From Desulfovibrio piger (GTDB lineage Bacteria > Desulfobacterota > Desulfovibrionia > Desulfovibrionales > Desulfovibrionaceae): DNA of 64,000 nucleotides. Below are positions 10,015 through 18,430 of this stretch, in pieces. How positions within the stretch are numbered: position 1 is the stretch's first letter; the number at the start of each line of letters is the position of its first letter. The notes beneath the pieces were generated by a model, which ran no database searches, was not told the DNA's origin, and saw only the letters and a list, made by a program, of their open reading frames with translations. The position numbers and the translations under genes were made by a program. The stretch covers positions 1,756,001-1,820,000 of the forward strand of contig NZ_LT630450.1 of assembly GCF_900116045.1 (NCBI RefSeq). Reading direction: 5' to 3'.

Positions 10015-11136
10015 ATGGAAAACTTTCAGCAATATCTGGAGAGCTGGCCGCGCGAACGCCGCAGCCGGATAGCCGCCGGCGCCACCGAAGACCAGGTGCG
10101 CGCCGTGCTGCGCAAGGACTACCTGCAGCCCGCCGACTTCCTGACCCTGCTTTCGCCCGCGGCCGCGCCCCTGCTGGAGCAGATGGCCCAGCGCGCCCAT
10201 GAGCTGACCCTGCGCTACTTCGGCCGGGCCGTGAACCTGTTCACGCCGCTCTATGTGTCGGACTACTGCACCAACCAGTGCCGTTACTGCGGCTTCAATG
10301 CCAACAACACGCAGCCGCGCCGCCACCTGAGCCCCGACGAGGCCTACGAAGAGGCCAGGGCCATCGCCGACATGGGCCTGCAGCACATCCTGCTGCTCAC
10401 CGGCGATGCCCGCAAGCTCTCCTCGCCCGAGTACATCGCGGAGATCGCCCGCCGCATCAAGCCCCTGTTCGCCAGCGTGGGCATCGAAGTCTATTCCATG
10501 ACCGAGGACGAATACCGTCTCATGGTGGAAAGCGGCGTGGACAGCATGACCATGTTCCAGGAGACCTACAATCCCGAGCTCTACGACTGGCTGCATCCGG
10601 TGGGCCCCAAGAAGGACTACGCCTTCCGCCTCAACGCCCCCGAACGCGCCGCCCGCGCGGGCATGCGCTCCCTGGGCCTGGGCGCCCTGCTGGGCCTGGA
10701 CGAGTTCGAACAGGACGCCTTCGCCACCGGCCTGCACGCCTGGTGGCTGCTGCGCCATTACCCCGGCGTGGACGTGGGCCTGTCCATCCCCCGCATCTGC
10801 TCGCACGAGGGCAGCTTCGACATCCCGCACGCCCTCGATGACCGCCGCTTCGTGCAGTATGTGACGGCCCTGCGCTGCTTCCTGCCGCGCTCGTCCATCA
10901 CCTGCTCCAGCCGCGAGAGCGCCTTCATGCGCGACCACCTGATCCCGCTGGGCGTGACCCGCGTCTCGGCCGGCGTGTCCACCGCCGTGGGCGGCCGCAA
11001 GACCCACGCCGACAACAGCGGCCAGTTCGACATCACCGACCACCGCAGCGTGGCGCAGATGATCGCCGACCTGGCCAGGAACGGCTACCAGGCCGTCATC
11101 AAGGACTGGGAAGACCCCACCCTGACCCACGCCTAG
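10015..11136 (+). CDS. thiH: 2-iminoacetate synthase ThiH (radical SAM)
   Basis: 373 residues. It cleaves tyrosine to dehydroglycine and p-cresol for thiazole assembly. The radical SAM cluster motif CxxxCxxC is at CTNQCRYC (about residue 83), in the usual context YVSDYCTNQCRYCGF. The C-terminal region (SRESAFMRDHLIPLGVTR, STAVGG) is typical of the ThiH/BATS domain. Start at 10015 follows GGTCGGAGGC. The gene is followed by a repeat-rich spacer of about 445 nt before thiF, so thiF may depend partly on read-through. Confidence 0.96.
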   Translation: MENFQQYLESWPRERRSRIAAGATEDQVRAVLRKDYLQPADFLTLLSPAAAPLLEQMAQRAHELTLRYFGRAVNLFTPLYVSDYCTNQCRYCGFNANNTQPRRHLSPDEAYEEARAIADMGLQHILLLTGDARKLSSPEYIAEIARRIKPLFASVGIEVYSMTEDEYRLMVESGVDSMTMFQETYNPELYDWLHPVGPKKDYAFRLNAPERAARAGMRSLGLGALLGLDEFEQDAFATGLHAWWLLRHYPGVDVGLSIPRICSHEGSFDIPHALDDRRFVQYVTALRCFLPRSSITCSSRESAFMRDHLIPLGVTRVSAGVSTAVGGRKTHADNSGQFDITDHRSVAQMIADLARNGYQAVIKDWEDPTLTHA

Positions 11137-11581
11137 GCAGAGTGTTGCTGAGGGGAGGGGGACCCCATCGCTGCTGTCGATGCCCGTAGCTTCCTTTGTC
11201 GCAACGGGCACGGCTTTGCAGGCCGTATTTTGAGGGGAGGGGGGACCCCTCGCGCTGCTGTCGATGCCCGTAGCTTCCTTTGTCGCAACGGGCACGGCCC
11301 TGCGGGCCGCCATTCGGTCGCTGCTGGCGCGAGAGGGGTCCCCCCTCCCCTCAAGCTCCCCTCCCCCTCCCCAGCGCGCTTTATTCGGGAGGGACGTCTT
11401 TCCGCCGGAAAGACGTCCCTCCTTTTCATACGGGGGCGGGCAGACCACCTCTTCATGAGGGGCCGGGTTCGCCCGTTGTGGCCGGGTCCCTGTCCATTCC
11501 TGCGGATGCGGCCCGGAAAAGGCTGTTTCAGGATGAAGTGTGGACGCATCCATCCGTAAACCGTTTTTCAGGGAGTCTGCC
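11137..11581. repeat. Composite repeat block: two B cores nested in a reversed A element
   Basis: Spacer between thiH and thiF. Left A arm at 11230-11255 and right arm at 11327-11354 are complementary apart from a 2-nt indel, and the A foot (AGCGCGCTTTATT) follows reversed at 11373-11385. Between the arms lies a B core at 11266-11293 (GCCCGT, loop AGCTTCCTTTGTCGCA, ACGGGC). A second B core at 11182-11209 has its own degenerate A arm on the left. A separate hairpin at about 11388-11423 (GGGAGGGACGTCTTTCC / GGAAAGACGTCCCTCC) has TTTT after it and could terminate thiSGH transcripts. No gene is supported. Confidence 0.8.
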
Positions 11582-12193
11582 ATGAGTGAGAACGTGTTGC
11601 GTCAGGGCCTGACGCGCTATCTTTCCCCGGCCCGGCTGGAGGCCCTGCGTGCCGCCCGGGTGGGCGTGGCCGGTGCGGGCGGCCTGGGCTCCAATGCCGT
11701 CCTGATGCTGGCCCGCAGCGGTGTGGAACATTTCCTGCTCATCGACGATGACGTGGTGGATGCGTCCAACCTCAACCGGCAGCAGTTCTGGCCCCGGCAT
11801 CTGGGCCGCCCCAAGGTGGAGGCCCTGGCCGAACTGGTGCGGGAGCTGAACCCCGATGCCCGGGTGGAGACCTGCCGCCTGCGCATCGACGCCGCCAACG
11901 TGGACGGGCTGGTGGCCCGCTGCCCCCTGTGGCTGGAAGCCCTGGACGGCGCGGCGGACAAGCGCCTGCTGGTGGAAAGGGCCATGCTCTCGGGCCGCCG
12001 CATCGCCAGTGCCTCGGGCATGGGCGGCTTTGGCGGCAAGCCCATGCAAAAACGCGTGCTGGGCAATCTGGTGCTGGTGGGCGACTTCGAGACCGACATC
12101 CTCGAATATCCGCCCCTGGCCCCGCGCGTGACCGAGGCCGCGGCCCTGCTGGCCGACGCCATGCTGGGATTCATCCTCACCGGCGTGGGATAG
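11582..12193 (+). CDS. thiF: ThiF-type adenylyltransferase
   Basis: 203 residues, E1-like fold. It should adenylate the C-terminal glycine of ThiS. The ATP-binding loop GAGGLGSNA (about residue 28) and the motif DDDVVDASNLNRQQF (about residue 60) are clear. It is shorter than E. coli ThiF (about 250 residues) and lacks the C-terminal zinc CxxC pair, as in the compact ThiF forms of anaerobes. Start at 11582 follows CAGGGAGTCTGCC. Separated from thiH by repeats but same strand and pathway. Confidence 0.88.
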   Translation: MSENVLRQGLTRYLSPARLEALRAARVGVAGAGGLGSNAVLMLARSGVEHFLLIDDDVVDASNLNRQQFWPRHLGRPKVEALAELVRELNPDARVETCRLRIDAANVDGLVARCPLWLEALDGAADKRLLVERAMLSGRRIASASGMGGFGGKPMQKRVLGNLVLVGDFETDILEYPPLAPRVTEAAALLADAMLGFILTGVG

Positions 12194-12544
12194 GTCTTTT
12201 CTGGGGGGGCTCCTTCCCTTGATGCCTTGCGCCTGACGCGGCCTGAAAAGGAGGACGTGCCCATCCCACAGCTGCCTGTATCGCCAACGGGTACGGCCTG
12301 CGGCTGCCTTACGTCGCTACGGACAAAGGGATGGCCCGCCCCTTTTTCTCCATGTTTCTCCATAACGACAGGATGGCCCTTGTCGGCACCTGCCCAGAGC
12401 CATGACGAACGTACGGCCCCGGACTGCATGGCAGTCCGGGGCCGTACGTTCTGATAAAGCGCGCTGGGGAGGGGGAGGGGAGCTTGAGGGGAGGGGGGAC
12501 CTCCTCTCGCGCTAGGCGAGGGGTCCCCTCTCCCCTCAATAAAA
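12194..12544. repeat. Repeat and hairpin block after thiF
   Basis: No gene. In order: a degenerate B-like core near 12268-12296 (CAGCTGCCTGTATCGCCAACGGG); a perfect 45-nt palindrome at 12407-12451 (21-bp arms, 3-nt loop ATG); and element A copy 3 at 12452-12541, with foot GATAAAGCGCGC, a purine tract, and arms TTGAGGGGAGGGGGGACC against GGTCCCCTCTCCCCTCAA. The convergent genes thiF and the aldolase end on either side, so these hairpins may double as terminators. Confidence 0.75.
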
Positions 12545-13192
12545 CTACAGCCCGGCCAGCAGCTGGATAGCGGCCAGATGTTCCAGTTCTTCGCTGAGGG
12601 TGAGGGCCTGGCCCGGACAGGGGGCCGAGGCGCACAGGCCGTGGCGGGCCATCCACACGGCCTCGAAATCGCGGGCGGCCTGCCCCACGGCCTCGGCCAG
12701 CTGGCGGGTGCCGGGTTCGAAGGCCGGAGCGTAGCCCAGCCGGGCCCGCCAGACGCCGGACTCGAAGACCGGCAGTTTCAAAAAGCGCTCCTGCCAGTCC
12801 TCCCGGCTCTCCAGCTTCAGGGCCAGGGCCAGCAGCTGCCGGGGATGGGTGTGCAGGATGGCCCCGCACTGGGGGCGGGCCGCGTAGACTTCCAGATGCA
12901 TGAGGCCTTCGCTGGACGACGGCCCGCCGTACAGGGTGGCGCCGCTCCGGGCATCCAGCACGCACAGGTCCCGGAGCGTCAGGCGCCCCTTGGCCGCGCC
13001 GCTGCGGGTGATGACGATGCGCTCGCCTTCGGGGCTTTGCCAGCGGCAGCTGGCGTTACCGTTGCAGCCGGCCAGCATGCCGCCGTGCCAGGCTTCGCGG
13101 CAGACGTCGGCCAGCTCCCGGACGATGGACGACGGCAGCCCGGCCAGGGCGATGTCCCGGCCCCGGCGCTGATGGAAACAGGGAAAAGGCAT
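12545..13192 (-). CDS. Class II aldolase/adducin-family protein
   Basis: 215 residues, close to fuculose-phosphate aldolase length. Family motifs are present: GNASCRW (substrate phosphate loop), the zinc ligands HTHP (about residue 114) and ARHGLC (about 181). Members cleave or epimerise ketose phosphates; which one is unclear, since the usual acidic residue position is only loosely matched. It starts 3 nt after thiL stops and is read in the same direction, so it is the last gene of uvrD-thiL-aldolase. In thiamine contexts a role in metabolite salvage is possible but unproven. Confidence 0.75.
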   Translation of the reverse strand: MPFPCFHQRRGRDIALAGLPSSIVRELADVCREAWHGGMLAGCNGNASCRWQSPEGERIVITRSGAAKGRLTLRDLCVLDARSGATLYGGPSSSEGLMHLEVYAARPQCGAILHTHPRQLLALALKLESREDWQERFLKLPVFESGVWRARLGYAPAFEPGTRQLAEAVGQAARDFEAVWMARHGLCASAPCPGQALTLSEELEHLAAIQLLAGL

Positions 13193-13195
13193 GGT

Positions 13196-14245
13196 CTAGG
13201 CCTCCGCGGATACGGCAAAATGGTCGAAGCCCCGGAGCGTGTCCAGCGGCTCGTTGTTGCAGGTCAGTTCCCCGTCATCGGTGATGGTGCCGATGCTCAT
13301 GAAGCCGGGGATGGCCGCGTGCAGGATGGGCAGCATGTCCGGGGCGCAGGAGCCCAGCAGGGCGTAATCCTCGCCGCCCAGCAGGGCCTCGTGCACGGGG
13401 TTGAGCCCGTTCTCGCGGGCATGGCGCACCACTTCGGGATGGAGCATGCCCTGCGGCAGCAGGATGGCCGCCCCCAGACCGCTGTCCGTGGCGGTGCCCG
13501 TGTCGCCTTCGCGCCGGGCCCGGCTCTCGCCGGTACGGCCCAGCAGGCGCGGCAGGTCGCGCATGATGCCGTCGGAAAGGTCCATCAGTGCCGGGGGACG
13601 GGCATTGGCGCCCGCCCGGGCCAGCATGAGCCCGGCATCCACCTGCGGCACGGGCAAAAGATGTGCGGCGCAGGCAGCGGGCCAGCGCTCCAGCGCGGCC
13701 CGGCCTTCCCGCTCCAGCACCTGCAGGCCCACGCGGGCCAGGCCCGGACGCCCCACCACGAACAGGCTGTCCCCGGGCATGGAGCCGCCCCGCACGAGGA
13801 AGTCCCCGCCCGTGTAGGATTCGCCCCAGATGGTGATGCACACATGCAGGAAAGGGCTGCGGGACAAATCGCCGCCCGCCAGGGCCAGGCGCTGTTCCTG
13901 CGCCAGGGCGGCCATGCCGGAGAAAAAGCGGTCGAGCCACAGCGCATCCACGTCATCGGGCAGGCCCAGGGCCAGGGTGAAGGCCAGCGGACGGCCGCCG
14001 CAGGCCGCGATGTCGCTCACATTGACGGCCAGGGCCTTGTGGCCGATCTCCTCGGGCGTGAAATAGGACCGCCGGAAGTGGACATCCTCCAGAAAAAGGT
14101 CGCTGCTCACGCACAGGGGCGTGCCGGCCTTGAGCACGGCGCAGTCGTCGCCCCTGCCCAGCAGCAGGGAAGGGTGCGTGGCCGGGAAATGCCGGGCCAG
14201 GCAGGCAAGGATGCTGTCCTCGGAAGCGCGCGAAGGCTGGGACAT
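13196..14245 (-). CDS. thiL: Thiamine-monophosphate kinase
   Basis: 349 residues. It phosphorylates thiamine phosphate to the cofactor TPP, the product sensed by the riboswitch at 8.76 kb. Typical motifs: LLGRGDDCAVL (ATP/Mg site) near residue 28, SSDLFLEDVHFR, the conserved HKALAVNVSDIAACGG and DLSDGIMRDLPRLL. I use the ATG at 14245 (MSQPSRASEDS), one base after the helicase stop codon; an upstream in-frame start would lie inside the helicase gene. The region around residues 230-250 has an Arg/Gly-rich insertion (GRTGESRARREG). Confidence 0.93.
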   Translation of the reverse strand: MSQPSRASEDSILACLARHFPATHPSLLLGRGDDCAVLKAGTPLCVSSDLFLEDVHFRRSYFTPEEIGHKALAVNVSDIAACGGRPLAFTLALGLPDDVDALWLDRFFSGMAALAQEQRLALAGGDLSRSPFLHVCITIWGESYTGGDFLVRGGSMPGDSLFVVGRPGLARVGLQVLEREGRAALERWPAACAAHLLPVPQVDAGLMLARAGANARPPALMDLSDGIMRDLPRLLGRTGESRARREGDTGTATDSGLGAAILLPQGMLHPEVVRHARENGLNPVHEALLGGEDYALLGSCAPDMLPILHAAIPGFMSIGTITDDGELTCNNEPLDTLRGFDHFAVSAEA

Positions 14246-14246
14246 A

Positions 14247-16610
14247 TCAGTCCTCCAGTTGCAGATAGTCGGCCAGGATGACCTTGACCCCGAAACCGGC
14301 AAAGTTCACCTGCACCTTGTTCGGGGGCATGAGGCCGAGGATCTTGCCCCGGCCGAAGATCTTGTGGCGGCAGAAGCAGGGCCGCCTGCCCGCGGCCACG
14401 GCCCCGGCGGCCGCCAGCACCGAACCTCCGGCAGCCTCACCGGCGGGAGCGGCAGGGGCGGACGCGGCAGGGCGCCCGCTGCCCGCAGCGCCTCCCGGCC
14501 GTTCGTCCGGGGGCAGCTGGCAGTCATCGGCATCCTGCAGGGCGCGGGTGGCGGCCAGACGCCGGGCCGGGCTCAGCCCGGCAGGGGCGGCAAGGCCCGT
14601 ATGGCGGCCGCGCCCGAAGCCCGCGCCGGGGCCGGACGGGGCCGCACGCCCGGCGAAGGGATCGGCGGACATGCCGCCGCGCGCCCGTTTGCTCAGGCCG
14701 CCGCCGTAACTTTCCACCCACTCTTCGGTCAGACCGGCGGGCAGCTCGCGCACAAAGGGGCTCTGGGCCACATGCTGCGTGCCTTGCTCGGCCTTGCTGT
14801 AGATGGTGGCCGGCGAATACAGGTCCAGCTCCTGCCGGGCGCGGGTGCAGGCCACGTACATCAGGCGGCGTTCCTCTTCAAAGTCCTCGGGGCGCGCCAG
14901 AGCGTGGCGCGAGGGGAAGCGGTCCTCCACCAGGTCGATGATCAGCACGGCGTTCCACTCCAGGCCCTTGGCCGAGTGCACCGTGGAAAGGGTGATGCGG
15001 CCCTCGTTGTCCTCGTCTTCCTCGTCGGGGGAGTCCAGGGCCAGGTCGGCCAGGAACAGATCAAGGTCGTTGTAGCCCGAGGCCATCTGCAGGATCTCTT
15101 CCAGGCCCTGCTGGCGGCGGGGCCAGTCTTCGGGATAGCGGCTCTCCAGCACGGGGCGGTAATGGTCCACGATGAGCTCCAGCGCCGTCACCGGATGCAG
15201 CGGGCGGGCGCGCATCTCGGCGATGAAGCGCAGGTCCTCGCGGAAGGAGGGGAAGCGGGCGCAGGCCTTGTCCAGGGCCGGACCGTCGGCGCTCTGGGCC
15301 ACGTTGTAGAGCTTGAGCACGGTCTTGGGGCCGATGCCCTCGTGCAGCTCGGCCACGCGCGAGAAGGCGGGCATGTCCAGCGGGTTGAGCAGCAGGCGGG
15401 CGTAGGCCATGACGTCCTTGACGTGGGCCGCCTCGGTGTAGCGCAGGCCGCCGTACTTGCGGAAGGCGATGCCCGCCTGGTTGAGGGCCATCTCCAGATG
15501 GTAGGAATGGAAACCCGCCCGGAAGAGCACGGCGATCTCGTGCGGCAGGTGCCGGGTCAGCAGGTCCTCGATGCGGCGCACCACCAGCCTGGCCTGGCTC
15601 ATGTCGCTGAGGGGCGTCACCAGGCGCACCGGCGCGCCGCCCTCCCTGCGGGTGAACAGTTTTTTGCGGAACGATTCCGTGGCGTGTTCCAGCAGGTTGT
15701 TGGCCACGTCCAGGATGGGCCTGGTGGAGCGGTAGTTCTCCTCCAGCCGGATGATGCGGGCCCCGGGGAAAAGCTTGGGGAAATCGAGGATGTTGCGCAC
15801 ATTGGCGCCCCGGAAGGCATAGATGGACTGGGCCTCGTCGCCCACGGCCATGACGTTGCCCGGCGGCAGGCCTTCGCCCTCCGGCCCGGCCAGCAGACGC
15901 ACGATGCGGGCCTGCACCAGGTTGGTGTCCTGATATTCGTCCACCAGGATGTGCGTGTAGCGGCGGCGCAGGTTCCCGGCCGCGCGTTCGTTGGTGCGCA
16001 GCAGATGCTCCAGCTCGAACAGCAGGTCGTCGTAGTCCAGCAGGCCCTTTTCCTTGCGGTAGGCATCGTAGGCCTCGCCCAGCCGCATCAGCGGCTCGGC
16101 ATAGGGCAGCAGGTGGAAGGCCTCGCGCTGCAGGACCTCGTCCAGGCGCATCTCCTTGTTCCGGGCCTTGCTCAAAAAGCCCACGATGGCCTGGGTGCGC
16201 GGGAAGGAACGGTCCCCCTTGCCCAGCCGGAGCTCGTCCTTGCAGGCCTTGACCGCCGCGTTGATGTCCGCGCTGTCCATGACCGTGAAGGGGCGGTCCT
16301 CCAGCCAGTCGGGCCGGTAACGGCGCAGCACGCCGAAGGCGAAGGAATGGAAGGTGCCCCCCTGCACCAGGCTCAGGGCATGGTCGGACAGGGCCGCGGC
16401 CCGTTGCAGCATCTCCTGCGCCGCCTTGCGGGTGAAGGTGAGCAGCAGCATGGATTCCGGCGGGACACCGTGATCCGCCAGCCAGGACAGGCGGTAGGTG
16501 ATGGTGCGGGTCTTGCCGGAACCGGCACCGGCCACGACCAGGACCGGCCCGTCGCCGCAGGTGGCGGCCTCGTACTGGGCGCTGTTGAGCGCGTGCGCGT
16601 AATCAATCAT
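14247..16610 (-). CDS. UvrD/PcrA/Rep-type ATP-dependent DNA helicase
   Basis: 787 residues, superfamily 1A. Visible motifs: Walker A GAGSGKTRTITYRLS (about residue 28), DEExx-type DEYQDTN (about 221), motif III GDEAQSIYAFRGA, motif IV ENYRSTRPIL, motif V TVHSAKGLEW and motif VI RLMYVACTRAR. These unwind DNA in repair and replication restart. The C-terminal about 140 residues contain a low-complexity Ala/Gly/Pro/Arg linker and then a conserved tail (GRGKILG..VQVNFAGFGVKVIL) that matches the PcrA/UvrD C-terminal Tudor-like segment. I do not pick between uvrD and pcrA. The stop abuts thiL. Confidence 0.92.
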   Translation of the reverse strand: MIDYAHALNSAQYEAATCGDGPVLVVAGAGSGKTRTITYRLSWLADHGVPPESMLLLTFTRKAAQEMLQRAAALSDHALSLVQGGTFHSFAFGVLRRYRPDWLEDRPFTVMDSADINAAVKACKDELRLGKGDRSFPRTQAIVGFLSKARNKEMRLDEVLQREAFHLLPYAEPLMRLGEAYDAYRKEKGLLDYDDLLFELEHLLRTNERAAGNLRRRYTHILVDEYQDTNLVQARIVRLLAGPEGEGLPPGNVMAVGDEAQSIYAFRGANVRNILDFPKLFPGARIIRLEENYRSTRPILDVANNLLEHATESFRKKLFTRREGGAPVRLVTPLSDMSQARLVVRRIEDLLTRHLPHEIAVLFRAGFHSYHLEMALNQAGIAFRKYGGLRYTEAAHVKDVMAYARLLLNPLDMPAFSRVAELHEGIGPKTVLKLYNVAQSADGPALDKACARFPSFREDLRFIAEMRARPLHPVTALELIVDHYRPVLESRYPEDWPRRQQGLEEILQMASGYNDLDLFLADLALDSPDEEDEDNEGRITLSTVHSAKGLEWNAVLIIDLVEDRFPSRHALARPEDFEEERRLMYVACTRARQELDLYSPATIYSKAEQGTQHVAQSPFVRELPAGLTEEWVESYGGGLSKRARGGMSADPFAGRAAPSGPGAGFGRGRHTGLAAPAGLSPARRLAATRALQDADDCQLPPDERPGGAAGSGRPAASAPAAPAGEAAGGSVLAAAGAVAAGRRPCFCRHKIFGRGKILGLMPPNKVQVNFAGFGVKVILADYLQLED

Positions 16611-16797
16611 CGTTACAGATTAGCATAAAGGCGCCGGGCAGGCCAGAGGAGCCCACGGGCGCATCCCGCCCGGGCGGCGCCCGTGCGGGCCGGAAGGCCG
16701 CTGCGGGACCTTTCCCCCCACCGCGGCCCCGCCTCTCGGCGCATCCTTTCCCCATCCGTTCTTCTTCCCGGTAGAAAAAGGAAAATCCCTCCACCAG

Positions 16798-16826
16798 TTG
16801 ACGCCGCCGGACGGGAATCGTAAAGT
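16798..16826 (+). promoter_or_regulatory. Sigma-70-type promoter before the 16.86-kb gene
   Basis: TTGACG, 17-nt spacer, TAAAGT. It sits 32 nt before the start codon at 16858 and opposite the start of the divergent helicase gene. Confidence 0.55.
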
Positions 16827-16857
16827 AGCTTGAAATTTTTTGCACAAAGGATTTTCC

Positions 16858-17379
16858 ATGCCTACGCCTCAAGAAGAATTCCAGAATGCCGTCCTGCGCA
16901 TCCTGGAAGCCGTGATGTTCGAGAACTGGATCCGTTTCTACTTCCTCACCGAAAAGCTGGATGCGCCTGTGGAAGAAGGCGCGGAAAAGCCCCTGTTCGT
17001 GGCCATCCCCGAGCAGGGCATGCAGCGCATCAGGGAGCTGTATCCCGAGCTGCTGCCCCTGGCCGAGAGCCTGAACGGCAAGGAGATCAGCTTTGCCCTG
17101 TCGCAGCAGGCCGTCTGTTCCTTCGTCATGGAACATCTGGACGGCAAGGTCATGCCCCAGCGCATGGCCGAGACCGTGTTCGACAGCACCACCTTCCAGA
17201 CCCGCATGCAGCTGTTCAACGCCTGGGTGCAGATGCACGAGAACCAGCTTGACCAGAGCTTCATGGAGTTCGGCAGCTGGCGCGAACTGTTCGCCCAGTG
17301 GTGTTCCACGGACCAGGTGAAGGAACTGGCCACCCGCATGGCCGCGCCGCGCGCCGAAGGTAACGGCACCACCCACTAG
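16858..17379 (+). CDS. Conserved protein of unknown function
   Basis: 173 residues, soluble and mostly helical, no signal peptide or membrane segment. I do not recognise a named domain. Seen: a well-organised coding sequence with Shine-Dalgarno AAAGG before the ATG at 16858, aromatic-rich N-terminus (VMFENWIRFYFL), a middle block EISFALSQQAVCSFVMEHL and a C-terminal WRELFAQWCSTDQVKEL. It looks like a compact helical regulator or adaptor. It ends 2 nt before the methyltransferase-like gene and is probably co-transcribed with it. Confidence 0.7.
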   Translation: MPTPQEEFQNAVLRILEAVMFENWIRFYFLTEKLDAPVEEGAEKPLFVAIPEQGMQRIRELYPELLPLAESLNGKEISFALSQQAVCSFVMEHLDGKVMPQRMAETVFDSTTFQTRMQLFNAWVQMHENQLDQSFMEFGSWRELFAQWCSTDQVKELATRMAAPRAEGNGTTH

Positions 17380-17381
17380 TC

Positions 17382-18130
17382 ATGGCAGATCCTGTGGCCG
17401 CCTCCGGGGCGGCAAGCCCATTCCGCGCCGGGACGGTCCTGCGACCGCCCCGGCCTTCGCTTCTGGACGCCGTGGCGCACAGCGGCGTGCTCCGGGCCCT
17501 GGCCGCCTGGGGCGACAGCGGCGGCGGGCAGCCCCCCTGCTGCTGGACGGCACGGCCGGCAACGGTCACGACTGCCTTTTCCTGGCCCGCCAGGCCCCGG
17601 CGGGCAGCCTGCTGCTGGCCCTGGACATCCAGGAGGCCGCCCTGCGGGCCAGCCGGGCACGGCTGGAACAGGCAGGCCTGGCTGTGCGCTGCTGTGCCTC
17701 TGCCGCGGCGGCCTGTGCCCTGCCCCCCCTCCCTTCCCACATGACGGACATCCGTCTCGTCCTCCATTCCCATGCGGCCCTGCCGGAGCTGCTGGACGCC
17801 CTGTCCGAAGAAGACAGGCAGCGGCCCCTGCTGGCGGGCATCTTCAATTTCGGCTACCTGCCGGGCACGGACAAACGCCGCACCACCACGGCGGCGGGCA
17901 GCCTGGCGGCCGTGGATGCCCTGCTGGAGCGGCTGGCCCCGCAAGGCTGCCTGAGCCTGCACTGCTACACCGGCCACGAAGGCGGCGCGGCCGAAGAGGC
18001 CGCCCTTGCCCAAAGACTGGCCCGTCTGGAGCCCCGGCGCTGGCGTGTGCTGCACTGCCGGGACGCCAACAGGGAAAGCCGCGGCGAAAGCATTCTGCTG
18101 GCCGAGCGCCTGCCTGTGCGGCAGCGCTGA
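17382..18130 (+). pseudogene. YtqB-like class I SAM methyltransferase, reading frame broken at a C-run
   Basis: Reading from the ATG at 17382, the N-terminus (SLLDAVAHSGVLRALAAWGD) continues in one frame to a run of six C at 17532-17537. The SAM-binding motif LLLDGTAGNGHDCLFLARQ and everything after it, including GIFNFGYLPGTDKRRTT and LHCYTGHEGGAAEE, are in the -1 frame and end at 18130. NLGYLPGGDK-like and YxGHxEG motifs are diagnostic of the YtqB/rRNA methyltransferase family, which is about 190 residues; joined, the two pieces give about 249 codons. One extra C would restore a single frame. It is a slippage site, a true mutation or a sequencing error; the rest looks intact. Confidence 0.75.
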
Positions 18131-18137
18131 TCCCAGC

Positions 18138-18169
18138 CTGAAAGAGCCCCGGAAGGGGCTTTTTTTACA
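18138..18169 (+). terminator. Intrinsic terminator after the methyltransferase
   Basis: Hairpin AGAGCCCC / GGGGCTTT followed by a T-run, 10 nt after the stop codon at 18130. Confidence 0.75.
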
Positions 18170-18430
18170 GGATTTTCCCGTCAGAAAAAGTTTGAAAAAA
18201 TATTTTATGAATTATTTTATGATATAAAAATAGTTATTAAATTCAATAAATTAAAAGAAAGTTTCGTTAGCGAAAAAAAGCGAAAATAGCCTCCTTTTTA
18301 TCCCTAACCTATTGCATTTTCATCATTGCCAGCATAATCTTAGCGTTAAGGATGTATTTGTGTCGCCTGTCCTCGGGCAGGGGCCGGACGGACCGACGGC
18401 ACGCTTTTTTTTAGTAGAAGGGAGAGAAAG
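18170..18430 (+). promoter_or_regulatory. AT-rich control region of lldP with promoter and palindrome
   Basis: Strikingly AT-rich (18175-18300) in a GC-rich genome. Promoter: TTGCAT (18312-18317), 17-nt spacer, TAATCT (18335-18340). Upstream at 18262-18275 lies the palindrome TTTCG-TTAG-CGAAA, a candidate operator about 65-80 nt ahead of the likely transcript start, so more fitting for an activator. The lldP leader is about 85 nt, with Shine-Dalgarno GGGAGAGAAAG. Confidence 0.6.
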
